From positions 749,162 through 813,161 of the forward strand of contig BCIV01000003.1 of the NCBI GenBank assembly GCA_001600055.1: 64,000 nucleotides of DNA, written 5' to 3'. The notes below the pieces were generated by a model. That model searched no databases. It was not told the origin of the DNA and was given only the letters and a program-made list of their open reading frames with translations. Shown piece by piece: positions 47,093 to 58,220 of the stretch. Position numbers and translations under genes: made by a program. Source of the DNA: Filobasidium wieringae. Lineage: Eukaryota > Basidiomycota > Tremellomycetes > Filobasidiales > Filobasidiaceae. Position 1 is the first letter of the stretch. Every line of letters begins with the position of its first letter.

Positions 47093-50000
47093 ATGAGTGG
47101 CAGCTCCTGGAACGTTCGTCCATCTCCTCGATTCGCTACTACAAACGTGCTCGATCTGACTCTCGTCATTACCTTTTGTCCTCACAGTATCCAGACAGAC
47201 AAGGTTCTCAACCTGCAGCGCAATCGGCCGCACCGACTGATCCTCGGTACGCAGCCTACTATGCACAACAACAGCAACAACAGCAGCAGCAACATCACTA
47301 TCAGCAGCACCAGCACCAGCAGCAACAACCTACGGGTCGGTATGGACAGTCAGCAAATAGCTACTCTAGCTCGTATGAGACTGGAGCCCAGGGCGAATCG
47401 CAGGCTGGAACCGCTAGTGGTGGATATGGACAGTATTACGGCGGGAACGCAGAGTGAGTTCAAGATAGAGCCACAACCGAGTGATCCTTTGATCAGAGTT
47501 GGCTGACCTTATGTACGGCAGTTCCTCCGCCTTTCAAACAGGAGAGACGAGCTCGCCTGCTGCTCGAGCGATAGAAGGAGAGCGATCCTTCCACGATTCT
47601 CCAGCATCCCCTGCTCCTCGAAACGTCAGCCGACCACCCGCTGGTACCTCTGCACCCGCTCAGGCTGCTGCACCAGTATCTTCTTACGATTCTCATGGAC
47701 ATTTTTCGAACTACTACAACGATCACGCCGCTTACACGCAGCAGCAGCATCATCAGCAACAACAACAGCAGCATGCCCAAGCGGCTCAGCATTGGCCTCA
47801 GCACGGCCAGAGGAGCGTGTCTGGTAGTTCGGCACCTGGGAATGCGGTGTTCTCTTCGACGACTGGAGCAGGAGCGTATCAAACCCTGTCGGCAGGAAAC
47901 TCTAGTGGTACACCGACTCTACCCGCTTCCGCACCTGCACACCAAGCGTCGGCTGGCCCAAGCTCAGCGCCTACTTCAGCTCATCCCCATGCCTTCAGTG
48001 GGTATAACCATCCGGGTTATACCGCTCAGCAGCAGCAACAACAGCAACAGCACGCGGCCTATTACTATGCACAACAACAGCATCAACAGCAACAGCAGCA
48101 GCAGCAGCATCAACAACAGGCGCCTCATTCCGCTTACTATAATCAGCACGGTTATGGCCAACAAGGGATCTCTCCTACATGGATGAACCATCAATGGGCA
48201 TCTGATCCTCGATATGCCAATGCCGCAGCTGCTTCTTCGACGACAACTCCGACGAGCGCTGCGACTGGGTACGGACAGCCGCATTCGGGTTATCCCAATT
48301 CGAATGCAGCTCAGTACCAGTTCTACGCCAATCAACAACAGCAGCAACAGCAGGCGCAACTGCAACATCAAGCTGCGGCTCAGGCACAGGCTCAGGCAGC
48401 TATACCGGGTAACCTTGCTCAATCGCAGGCTGGATATGCTGGATTGGGGAAACGACCGGCTGAAGAACCAGTTCAGGGAGGAAAGACCAAGAAGACAAAG
48501 GCCGGAAAAGAGCCGATCATACCTGAGCGTGAGTGAATTGTGGACTGTAACAGATATAACAACGGGTGCTAACGCTCGACACGATTTACAGCTTCTCCTC
48601 CTGCGCCGTCCAAGTCCGAGTTGAAACCTCCCAAGCAACCTGGTAGCGCTTGGCAGTTCTTCTTCACCGATCAGCTGAACGCAGCCAAGGCTCAAGCCTC
48701 GTCTGGGTACAAGTTGAACGTCGCTGAAGTGGCAAAAGACGCCGGAGCTGCGTATAATGAGTTGGCTGCTGCAGAAAAAGATGTTTATATCAAAAGGGCG
48801 GCTAATGCTCGGGACGGATACAAGAAAGAGTACGCTGCGTGGTTGGTCACCCTCAGTCCTGATGAGATCAAGCGGGAGAACGAATTCCGAGCTGGACAAA
48901 GGAAATCAGGAAAGAGCAGGAAGGGCAATCTGAAAGATCCTAACGCTCCAAAGAAACCTTTGTCGGCTTATTTCTTGTTCTTGAAGGCTATCAGGAGCAA
49001 TAAATCCTTGACGAAGTTGGTTTTCGAGGACGCTTCCGCCACCACGATGCAGAGTACTTTGGCTGCTTTGAGATGGAGGAACTTTACCCCTGAACAGAAA
49101 GGCGTAAGTTCAGGTCGATCGATGCCAACCGCTTGGTAACATGAACTTACCTCATCGATGTCTTTCTCTTAGCCCTTTTTGAGGCAATCCGAAGCAGACA
49201 AGGCCGAGTATGAGCAAGTACGAAAACAGTACGACGCTGACACTCAGGCAAGATCTCGTGGAGAAGAAGTTCCTGAAAGGCCAAAACCCGTCTACGCTCG
49301 TGATCTTGTTAGCCCGCGGTTGCTCTGTGCGGTTTTGCCTGACGGTCCCGAGGAAGACCTGGAGGCTGTTCGCAAAGATGCTGCAGAGGTTTATAGGGCT
49401 CCGACTAAGGCTTCTCGAGCCGAAGCTGGATTGCATGTGCACGATGACGAAGCGGAACAGGGTCTGGCTCAGACGCCTTCGGATGACCAAATTCCTGCAA
49501 CACCTGTCGGGGCAGGATTTGGGGAATCTGATGGAGCCATTCCTGAACCTTCGAATGAATCACAATTCCTGGGGGTCACTACCTTTGCCACCGACACGTA
49601 CGAGCATGATCATAATGGATTCGATCTACCAGATGGTGGACCAGAGCAAAACCAGGGTCCTGAACAGACTCCTTCGCATGTAGTCGACCCAGATCAAGCG
49701 GGTCCGGCTGAAGAACCTCATGGACTCGATTTCCATGCGGTCTTCCAGATACCAACGACCTCACATGGGGAAGGCGCTATCGCTCACAAAACGGAAGCAC
49801 TTCAGAACGAACAGCACGATGCTTTGTCCCCTAGAATCACATCCAATGTGCAACTCGTGTCAAGTCAAAGCGTGTCAAGCAACGGCATGTCTTTCAGCTT
49901 CACGCAAACCACTGTGGTTGGAGGAGGTTCATTGTCAAACGTGTTGTCGACCGTACAACCTCCGCATACGAGCCCCGATGACCAGCCTCACGCGAGGATT

Positions 50001-50120
50001 GAGGAACTTCCGGATGACGGCGAGGCTCAGATAGGACAGGATGTAGCATCGGAACAACAGCATGTCGCCGAGGAAGACCCAGAGGAAGATGATTCCGGCC
50101 CTGATTCGGATTCCGCCTGA
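47093..50120 (+). CDS. Tandem HMG-box protein with glutamine-rich N-terminus
   Basis: DNA-binding HMG-box protein, probably nuclear (a mitochondrial role cannot be excluded). The ATG at 47093 codes a seven-residue exon (MSGSSWN), followed after a 5' intron by YPDRQGSQPAAQ. The first 450 residues are Gln/Ala/Ser/Tyr-rich with several poly-Q tracts of 7-9 mixed CAA/CAG codons. A nuclear-localisation-like KKTKAGK element precedes two HMG boxes: PPKQPGSAWQFFFTDQLNAA through YKKEYAAW, then DPNAPKKPLSAYFLFLKAIR through AEYEQVRKQYD. The C-terminal part of about 280 residues is acidic and disordered, ending EDDSGPDSDSA at 50120. Five to six exons. I cannot name an orthologue with confidence. Confidence 0.85.
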
Positions 50121-50736
50121 TTTGCCAAACTCGGGGATGACGCTTTCCCCTTCTCCGGATAAGCTCTGGAATCAATCCTCATTTCAAATCGATCCTTATA
50201 TACCCTTTCGGACTATTTCGTATTCGACACTCTTACTTCGCTCGGTTTCTCTCTTTTATCTCGCACCTCGTGCCGGTTTTCGTTCAGGATATGCTCACAT
50301 GCTGTATAGGCCGCCTATAGTCCGAATTGTTGAGGCTATGAAATGAATTGTCTGGTTGTTTGTTTTCCCATTTGCCATACCACATGGCCTCAATGGCCTC
50401 GTGTGGGTCCACGGGCGAGCGATCGTATTGCGGTCTAGCGAGCGTGCCTGGCGTAATTTTGCCGATTGATCCCGATATTGACTACGTTTTCCATCGGAAT
50501 GAGTGATTAACGCTGACTCACCGTTCGGTCTCTTCGCGCTGCTTTCCTTGGCCGATGTTAGCTCTCACCGTTCACACTCTTGGGTGAGAGTATGAGTGAT
50601 CGTAGCTGTCTCGTCAGTTTACTCGGTTCACGTTTCATCCATCGCTTCTCTAACATCTCATTTACAACATCACCTGTCATCAGCTCTTAAGATCAGGAGA
50701 CCGTTGCCCTTCCAGCGACTCAAACCCTTCAAGTGA
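50121..50736. other. Intergenic
   Basis: 616 bp between tandem plus-strand genes. It contains a short inverted repeat (ctcaccgttcacactcttgggtgag, outer arms CTCACC... about 50573-50588). Otherwise promoter-like; no RNA gene seen. Confidence 0.35.
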
Positions 50737-52287
50737 ATGAACCCTTTCGGTAGACTGGGCGGAGCTCAGTCGTCGGTGCCCAATGCATCCTCCTCGTCCA
50801 GTTCAGGCTTAGCTCCAGGTTCTACTCCTATTCTAGGCGACAATCAGGCTCTTCCTCTTACCTCCCCATCGAAAGCTATCAAGCTCTCCCTGTTCGACGC
50901 CACAGGTAGACCAGGCGAGGTACGGTGCAATCTGTGCGAAGACCATACCTCAACCGCGAAAGAAGGTATCCTTATGTACCATGTACTTGGGAAGAAGGAC
51001 AACGTCAAGAGTCGTCACGCGATGTGCAAGCGATTCGACGACTGGGGAGAGGATCACTATTGGGATGTGGTGTTTACGAGAATAAATACGTTCCTGCTCG
51101 GTAAACCAAATTACGACGTTCTAGTGAGTGGTCGGTTTGGCCGTCACCCCCAGCTTGTTTACTAATAAGCAAATTATAGATGTCAAAGATAACAGAATCA
51201 TATCCCCAAATCTCATGCAAGTCGTCGTTCGTCACGGGTAAGTAGCTCGACTGACCTCGATCGATTGTTGTTATAGTCAATTCGCGTATGATATACCAAG
51301 GAAGGTGGATGGAAACTCTTGCTCTCCCCAATCCCATGATACACTACGTAAGTTAAGCCTTTTGCACTCAAGTGAGCCGTAGCTAATTTTCGCCCCTATC
51401 TAGTGGCTCGATCAGAAGCTGTCAGACTTCCGTATGTTGTATCTCCTTTTATCATCAAACTGGTCAATATTTTTAAGGTCCACTGCATATAGGCCCTCGA
51501 TCGGATGAAGAAGCTCTTTCACAAGGACCAAGAAAGTTCAACGAGATAGTGAGAATCAGCCATTTATCAACCCATGTCAGGAGTCTGACCGTTATCATCT
51601 CAGGTCGAGCTATTTCACGGGCCTCAGCATCCGATTCAATTTCACATCAGTAGCTACGCACGCGGTCTCCTTATCCTAGCTATCGGTCCAGAATCTGTCA
51701 TGCAACTAGAATTGAACACCGCTTCCTCTGAGCGTAAAGGAAATGTCGTTCGATTATGGATGAACTGGGTGTTGAGGGAAATGCTTTACGTCTATGTCGC
51801 TCAATACATCGAATCAGGCACGGAAGGTTGGTTCGCTTCGAGGCTTCGTCCCGCGATACGCGCTCAACCGATAGTTCGGCTGCGCCAGGTTATCCTTTAC
51901 CACAGGAATGGGCAAAGGCTTATGTTCGGGAACATATGATCTATCTGTGTCATCTAGATCAACCTCATATGCGGCATATGACCACTGACTACTGTCGTTG
52001 GCTGCTTTGGTGTACCAACAACCTTTATGTGGGGCCGAAGCGCATACTCATGTTCCGAAGTCTGGAGAAGATATTTAGAGCCTATGAGGATGCGTTTTTT
52101 GATTCAGAAGAAGCATTGAGAAGTGGAACGACACAAGAGAGTAAGTCTCAGATGTTCGTTTTATTCTTCGAAGCAAGCTCAACCTCAACCTCCCTACCAT
52201 GTAGAGCAAGATCGATTCGAATTCGCAGACATCATCGTTGCAACGATATCTCATGAGCTTAATCTACCTCGACGGTTGAAGCGTTAA
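50737..52287 (+). CDS. Unrecognised fungal protein with N-terminal Cys/His cluster
   Basis: The ATG at 50737 starts MNPFGRLGGAQSS, a Ser-rich disordered segment of about 40 residues. A compact module follows: AIKLSLFDATGRPGEVRCNL, C-E-D-H, then YHVLGKKDNVKSRHAMCKRF. The spacing C-x2-C-x2-H ... H-x2-C could ligate zinc. After several very short exons (for example WLDQKLSDF) come long helical blocks: FHISSYARGLLILAIGPESV, VRLWMNWVLREMLYVYVAQY, QEWAKAYVREHMIYLCHLDQ and LFWCTNNLY-like WLLWCTNNLYVGPKRI. The stop TAA is at 52285 after LNLPRRLKR. About nine exons; all joins I tested keep frame, including the 61-nt intron after GTEG. I do not recognise the family. Composition is like the neighbouring genes. 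Confidence 0.72.
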
Positions 52288-53096
52288 ATTTCTAGTTTCG
52301 TTCAATATTCAGGAAAGTGTATTATACTGGTCTTGATAGGGTGGCGCGATTGTCTTCCGTCAATCACACTGGCAGGCGTGTTGTGTATCTATAGCCGGTC
52401 GTTGTTGTATCACCAATAATGCCATGGGACAAGGTCAAAATGCCCCTCAATCTGATCTCGTTGATGGATTCTTCGAAGGACTCTAAGACCTGAAGTGATG
52501 CGAGACTCTATGACGTGCCTCACAGGAGTGTAACAGATCTGGTTTAAGTTTGAGGTCTTCCCTGTGGCCCCGTTCAGGCTGCTCCAGCCGTCTTCAGTTA
52601 CGGCCTATCATAGTCTTTCGCGGACGGATCGGCCGATATTTTCCAGAGAGATGCGACCTGAACCAGATGGACGACAGTCTGGTCGCAGATCTAGTTGAGA
52701 CCGCTGAAACTGTAAAGATCAGGGATGATTTCTGATCCATGAACTATGGCGAGGAGAGTCTCGATGTCAATAGGTAACCAGGCTCGCCAAGAAACACAAG
52801 CTGGAACTGCCTGCACCATCCTGTTCTATGATAGGATAGTCTTACAATAAAAAGGGGCAAAAAGATGCTATATTATACAAAGTAATCTTGTTGTTGGTGT
52901 TGATACTTCCTGGTACTGCAAAGCTTATAATTATCATTGCAAGACGGGATTCCAAGTCCCTGCGTTTTCCCAGCCGTTCTCTAGGTTGGAAGTCAGATTC
53001 GAGACGAGCGAAGCTGGAAGGAATCCATTGAGATCAAACAGCAACGACGCGTGCCTTTATGGGAGTCGCATGTCTATGTATGGCTCTACATGGGTA
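52288..53096. other. Intergenic, convergent 3' ends
   Basis: 809 bp between convergent genes, longer than other convergent gaps here (113 and 369 bp). An AATAAA signal lies near 52847. No ORF, tRNA or snoRNA I can support; a non-coding RNA is possible but not shown. Confidence 0.35.
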
Positions 53097-54814
53097 TCAC
53101 AGTAATTTCAAATGTCCTGTGATTTGGTTCACGAGCCTTACTGGCGCACTGAGATCCACAAAGTAATCAATCAACTGTGTTATATTTCCTCATTCATTTG
53201 ACTTACGGGCCTATCCCCAATACGGTTTTCGAACCAGCAGCGATTTGGGTTCGGCCGGCATCACTTATCACTTGAGCGCATATATTTAGCTGTCTTGCTT
53301 TCTTTTGTAGTTCAAGCAGTTCTGCGGTGTTTTGGGCTTTTACAGCAATCTTCGCTTGTCTGTATGACGGATGCAAGTATCTGATATCAGACCAGAATGC
53401 TCGGAGAGGTAAAAACGCAGGACTCACCCTGTTCGCTCCCAATGCGTGAGAAGCTGTAGATGAAATGTAGGTCAGTTACTCTAATAGCCTAGAATCATGG
53501 TAATAGGGGTATATACCTGAGTATTCGTTTTAAGCAGTGTTTTGTAACATGCCAGTGTTGCGTGACTACAAGGCAAATAGATGTCTTTATTTGCGCTCAC
53601 GATGGTGCTTGCCGTTAAGAAAGACTGACCTGCATTGGGCAGCGATTTTGCCCTTTTGCATCCCGAGCTCCTGATTCACCACCAGAACGAGTTTGCATTC
53701 CTCGTTTCTGTTCGCGACAGTAAGGTTCTTCAATTGTGCAGCATATTCTTCGGTAATGATATCGTCATCTGATTCGTCCCCCTCCGAACTCCCCGATCCT
53801 CCAGAGGTAGAAGAAGCGTTCTTCTCCGTAGCAAAGTCCTTGACGAGTTGTACGATTTCCGTCCATTCCGTCATCGCTCCTGCACCTATCCGATTCCGTT
53901 TAGGCAGTTCAGAGGTCCCTCCCCACCAGCCCCAGAGGTTGAACAAGGAAGGGGAAGACGTACCGACATCCCCACAGGCGAGAGCTTTGCCCGGTTGAGG
54001 ACCGATGACTTCGTACCCGACTTCCTCTTGTATAATCTTGAGCTGTTTAGCGGTGAGCTTGTGTGTGTACATGAGGGTGTTCATCGCTGGGAAAACGTAG
54101 GTTGCGGTCTGTTCTGGGTCTAACGCTCTTAAAAGGGACGTCTGCCCAAGGTCGGAATCAGCCTTGGCAAGATACCGATAATCACGATCAGGTCTGCTTA
54201 CAGCAAGATTGTCGCAGATCCCGTTTGAAATCTTGGCAATCATATTTGCAGATGCAGGGGCGACTAGCACGATGTCCGCCCATCTTCGAAGCTGTCATGG
54301 GTAATGAATCGTTAGAGGGTTTCCTGACTTGATCTGCTAGCAGCTCGATGACTCACCTCGACGTGTAAGATAGGATCACCCACTTTCGACCATGTCTGCA
54401 AAAGCGGTTGACACCCCGCACTCAGCTTTGCAACTCGAGGTGTACATACAATCCTACTCACACCCCATTCATCCTCATCTGTCCATACTCTGACCGCTCC
54501 TGAGCTCTTCTCAGCGACTTGCTCTTTACTGTAGAAGGTCAAGGAGACTTTGGTAGCTACCACTTGAACATCTAATCTCTCATCCTGGATGTACAACATA
54601 GTCTCTCTTAGCTCTACAAGCCTACCGCTTTACTATACGTTGTTTGGGAACTCACTTTGATGAGGGCTTCCACTATTAAAGGGATTTTCACGCTCGCAAC
54701 GCTTCCACTACTGATCAAGACGACGTTGATCTTTCCAGGTTTACGATTCTCCGAAGCGATGAACGTCTTGCTTGTGCTGGTTGTTGTTGTTGGTGGTGTA
54801 GTATTGATATCCAT
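53097..54814 (-). CDS. Fusion: phosphopantothenoylcysteine decarboxylase (Hal3/PPCDC) + peptidyl-tRNA hydrolase 2
   Basis: Nine exons (54656-54814, 54357-54602, 54202-54291, 53964-54141, 53630-53885, 53517-53565, 53428-53453, 53207-53359, 53097-53148) total 1,209 nt, giving 402 residues. Residues about 27-230 are a complete HFCD flavoprotein: INVVLISSGSVASVKIP (FMN loop), ILHVELRRWADIVLVAPASA (catalytic His), YVFPAMNTLMYTHKLTA and LACGDVGAGAMTE (active-site Cys). This is the CoA-pathway decarboxylase. An acidic Ser/Gly linker (SSTSGGSGSSEGDESDDD) leads into Pth2: CKLVLVVNQELGMQKGKIAA, QCSHATLACYKTLLKTNTQ, ISDAGRTQIAAGSKTVLGIG and ITGHLKLL. Pth2 frees peptidyl-tRNA. Exon 53630-53885 encodes the linker and the start of Pth2 in one frame, so the join is not a splice guess. 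The last intron (donor at 53206) restores the family C-terminus. Confidence 0.9.
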
Positions 54815-54844
54815 GTTAGGAGAACGACGTTTGTACTGATAAAC

Positions 54845-54864
54845 AACGTTTCGAAACGTTTCGA
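54845..54864. repeat. Perfect tandem 10-bp repeat containing a 16-bp palindrome
   Basis: AACGTTTCGA occurs twice head to tail. The first 16 bases, AACGTTTCGAAACGTT, are a perfect palindrome. It lies 31 bp before the PPCDC-Pth2 ATG, in the region shared with the divergent GLR1 gene. It could be an operator for a dimeric factor; no factor is assigned. Confidence 0.6.
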
Positions 54865-55131
54865 GTGAGAATATGCAAAGGGTTCACGTTCGAACAAGTT
54901 GAAAGTGGGTCAAGTTCCTGAGGTGCGGAAGCAAATCGGTCATGATTGCTAATTGCTGCCGACTGAGCGATCCAGAGCCCAGAGCCCGGCGATGATGTCG
55001 ACATGCGATAAATATGGCATGACAAACCGCCCCTATTCTCCTTGATAGATACAACCGTCTACCTCCCTCTTGCCTCTTGCATACCGTTCAAGTCTCCTCT
55101 CTCTGCTCCAGAGATTGATCTATAATTCACC

Positions 55132-57359
55132 CTGGCATTACTCGCCCCATCGATCCTCAACTCGAGCACTCGCTCAGCCATTAGATACACACCTGTTCTA
55201 ACTCGTGGAATCTCTCAACTTCGTTCGAACAGCGTCTCCCGACCTCTCAGCGTCCTGCAACAGAACCGTTCTCAATTCGCCAATATTTCTGCTCAAGCAA
55301 CTGCTACCCGTAGACTAGACCATGTAAGCTCGTTGTTTCTGGCAACAACCAAAACATTCCCTCTCAATAACGCCCTTGCCTCTTCGTTCAACAGATTAGA
55401 AGAACTTTCGCTACGACCATGCCTCCCATCTCCAAAGAAGAAGGTGAAGGTACCGAGTATGACATGTTTGTCATTGGAGGAGGATCCGGAGGATTGGCTT
55501 GTGCCGTGAGTTCATTCACACACATCTCACCCGCCTCTGCAATAGCTCATCGCGTTAGCCCTTCTTAGCGTCGTGCTTCCGGATCTTATGGAGCCAAGGT
55601 TGGACTCGCAGAGGGAAGCCCTCAGTTGGGTGGAACTTGTGTCAACGTCGGTGAGCCAGCATCGCCTCAGCCCTTGCGCGATCGCCTCTAACTTACTTTT
55701 ATTGCGTCCAGGATGTGTCCCCAAGAAAATTATGTGGTACACTGCCGATGTCGCTGATAACCTCCGCAAAGCCCCTTACTACGGGTTTGGGGATGAGGCT
55801 TCTGAGATCGCTATCCCTAAATTCAAGTGGAACTACTTGAAGAAGAAGAGGGATGCTTACATCACGAGGTTGAACGGGATTTAGTAAGCACCGGGACGTT
55901 CTGTGCTATCACTTGTGATATTGACTGGTATCCTGATCCTCTAGCGAGAAGAACCTGATCAACGACAAGGTCGATTACCACCAAGGATGGGCTTCCTTCG
56001 TCTCCAAGAACGAGGTCAAGATCACTCGTGATGACCAGACCTCTTACACTGTCAAGGCAAAGAAGATCGTCGTCGCTGTCGGTGGTCGACCCACTATTCC
56101 TTCGGACGATGACATCCCCGGTGCCTCTTACGGTATCAACTCTGACGGTTTCTTCGAGATCGAAGAACAGCCTAAGCGTGTTGCCGTCGTCGGAGCGGGT
56201 TACATTGCCGTCGAGCTTGCCGGAGTCTTCAACACCTTGGGAACAGAGACTCACTTGATGATCAGGCATGACAAGGTCTTGAGGACTTTCGACCCCATGC
56301 TCCAGGACGTTCTTGGGGACTACATGGGTAAGCTTGTATTTGGATCGTGGGTATCTGATGTTGTTGATTGACCTTCCGCTCGATATCGCAGAGAAGACTG
56401 GTCTCAACATCCACAAGTCTACCAATGTCAAGAAGGTCGAGAAGACCGAAAGCGGTCTCAAGGTCTACGTTGATTCTCAGGAAGAGCCTATCGAAGTCGA
56501 TGTCCTCCTCTGGGCTATCGGTCGTCACGCCAACACCGAGAAGCTTGGGCTCGAGAACCTTAACCTCAAGATGGACAAGCAAGGAGATATCATCGCTGAC
56601 GAGTACCAGAACTCTTCCGAGGACGGAATCTACGTCATTGGAGATGTCGCTGGAAAAGTCTTGCTCACTCCCGTCGCCATCGCTGCCGGAAGGAGGTTGT
56701 CCAACAGGTTGTTCGGCCCCGAGCAATACAAGAACGACAAGCTCTCTTACGAAAACGTCCCTAGTGTCGTCTTCTCGTGGGTTCGATGTCACCGATGATA
56801 TCGCTGGACCAATTAGCTCATGTTGAAAGCTCTTCTTACCAGTCACCCTACTATCGGCTCTATCGGTATGACCCAGCCCGAGGCTGAAGAGAAGTTCGGC
56901 AAGGACGACTTGAAGATTTACAACACTTCCGTTAGTCTTGTCCACAAATACGCTTCTGGCTGTGCAAACGCTCATTTCCTACCGGTTCTTTCCATCTAGT
57001 TCAAGGCCATGTCCTTTGCCATGCTCGAGGAGAAGGACAAGCAGCCCACTTCCTACAAGCTCATCTGTCAGGGACCTAACGAGAAGGTTGTTGGTCTGCA
57101 CATCATTGGAGAGGGAAGTGACGAGATGTTGCAAGGATGTGAGTTTGGTCGAGTGTCTATCGAGTTGTCGGAACAGATCCTGATCATATACGCATTTACA
57201 GTTGGAGTCGCCATCAAGATGGGTGCCACCAAGGCCGACTTCGACTCTTGTGTTGCTATCCGTACGTAACCCTTTACTACCATATCAACGGATACATCTA
57301 ATCCCCTCCTCGTTATCTTAGACCCTACCTCTGCTGAAGAGCTCGTTACTCTCCGATAG
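55132..57359 (+). CDS. GLR1: Glutathione reductase (AUG start at 55419; probable CUG-initiated mitochondrial form from 55132)
   Basis: FAD-dependent NADPH:GSSG oxidoreductase. The cytosolic form starts at the ATG at 55419 ([15 protein letters not shown]) and shows [17 protein letters not shown] (FAD loop), the redox disulphide [32 protein letters not shown] (NADPH loop), [30 protein letters not shown] and the C-terminal [12 protein letters not shown] with the catalytic His made by splicing. About ten exons; stop at 57357. Upstream, exon 55132-55323 (64 codons) and the 24 nt before the ATG are open in the same frame and encode an Arg-rich leader ([20 protein letters not shown], then [13 protein letters not shown]). 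It has no ATG, but CTG at 55132 sits in ACC-CTG-G context. The enzyme call is firm; the CUG start is inference. Confidence 0.95.
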
Positions 57360-58220
57360 ATGTGAATGCTCACAAGCGGCCTATGCTTCTCAATATGAAA
57401 TGTGTTCGATATACAAAGATTACAAAAGTTCGATCGAACTGGTCACTACTCTGGAGCAATTCGCACAGTATTCCCGGACGCGCGTGTTTCGCCTCGCCGC
57501 TCTCGAGTTTCATATTTCGCCACTTCTGACACGATAACGACCTTTAGTTCCTATCCTTTTTGTGCGAATTCGCGATTAAGAGACAGGAAGACAGTATGAC
57601 CTTATGACTGACATGTTGGCATATTGAAACCCCGCAAGTCTCCCGCAGTTTGTGATCGTTCATAGCGCCTCCGCATTCGCTTCGCTATCGTCCTCAGTGA
57701 GCCAGACACGATCAGCCTTACACGCAGAAATGTCACAAGGGCAATCATCTTAAGCTGTACGAGTCGATCGGTGCATGATTGTATATTTGACGCTTGTGGG
57801 TGTTACTGCTTGATTCACTAGGGTCATGCATAATCGTGTCGGTTGAGCAAAACCACTGCATCGATTCTTAGCCTGGACCAAGCATAAGCCAAGATATACC
57901 TTATACGACAAGGCTGCCTGATATTGTAACTCGAAACCGATCGTAGGTCGACCAAACCACCATCATCGGACTTAACGCCGAGCCACCTTAAATCGCGCGA
58001 AAGCGATTCTCGATGCATGCCGTCATCAATCTGAACAAGCGCGACGCCTCTTCCCAATGCTGACGGCTCGCGCTTCTACCGTTTGAGCGTGCGACGGTCA
58101 GCGTTTGCACTCTGGAGATTCGAGGTCGATCTGACCAGTTCAATATCGAAGTCGGTTGAGCGGTTTGCTGCTGTCTTTACCACCGTCGACATCGCCAAAA
58201 TCGTGTAGAAAAGGGTCAAC
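57360..58220. other. Intergenic, promoter of uL2
   Basis: 861 bp between tandem genes: the 3' UTR of GLR1 and the ribosomal-protein promoter. No TATA box near the start and no second gene seen. Confidence 0.4.

Noticed and set aside
47270..48420. CAG/CAA-rich tracts considered as microsatellite or mobile-element remnant
   Set aside because: They are in frame, use mixed CAA/CAG codons and lie in the disordered N-terminus of the HMG-box protein, so they are coding poly-Q.
53203..53206. Apparent Pth2 stop directly after LGIGP
   Set aside because: The stop lies in a gtaagt donor; splicing to 53148 gives the conserved ITGHLKLL terminus and a total length divisible by three.
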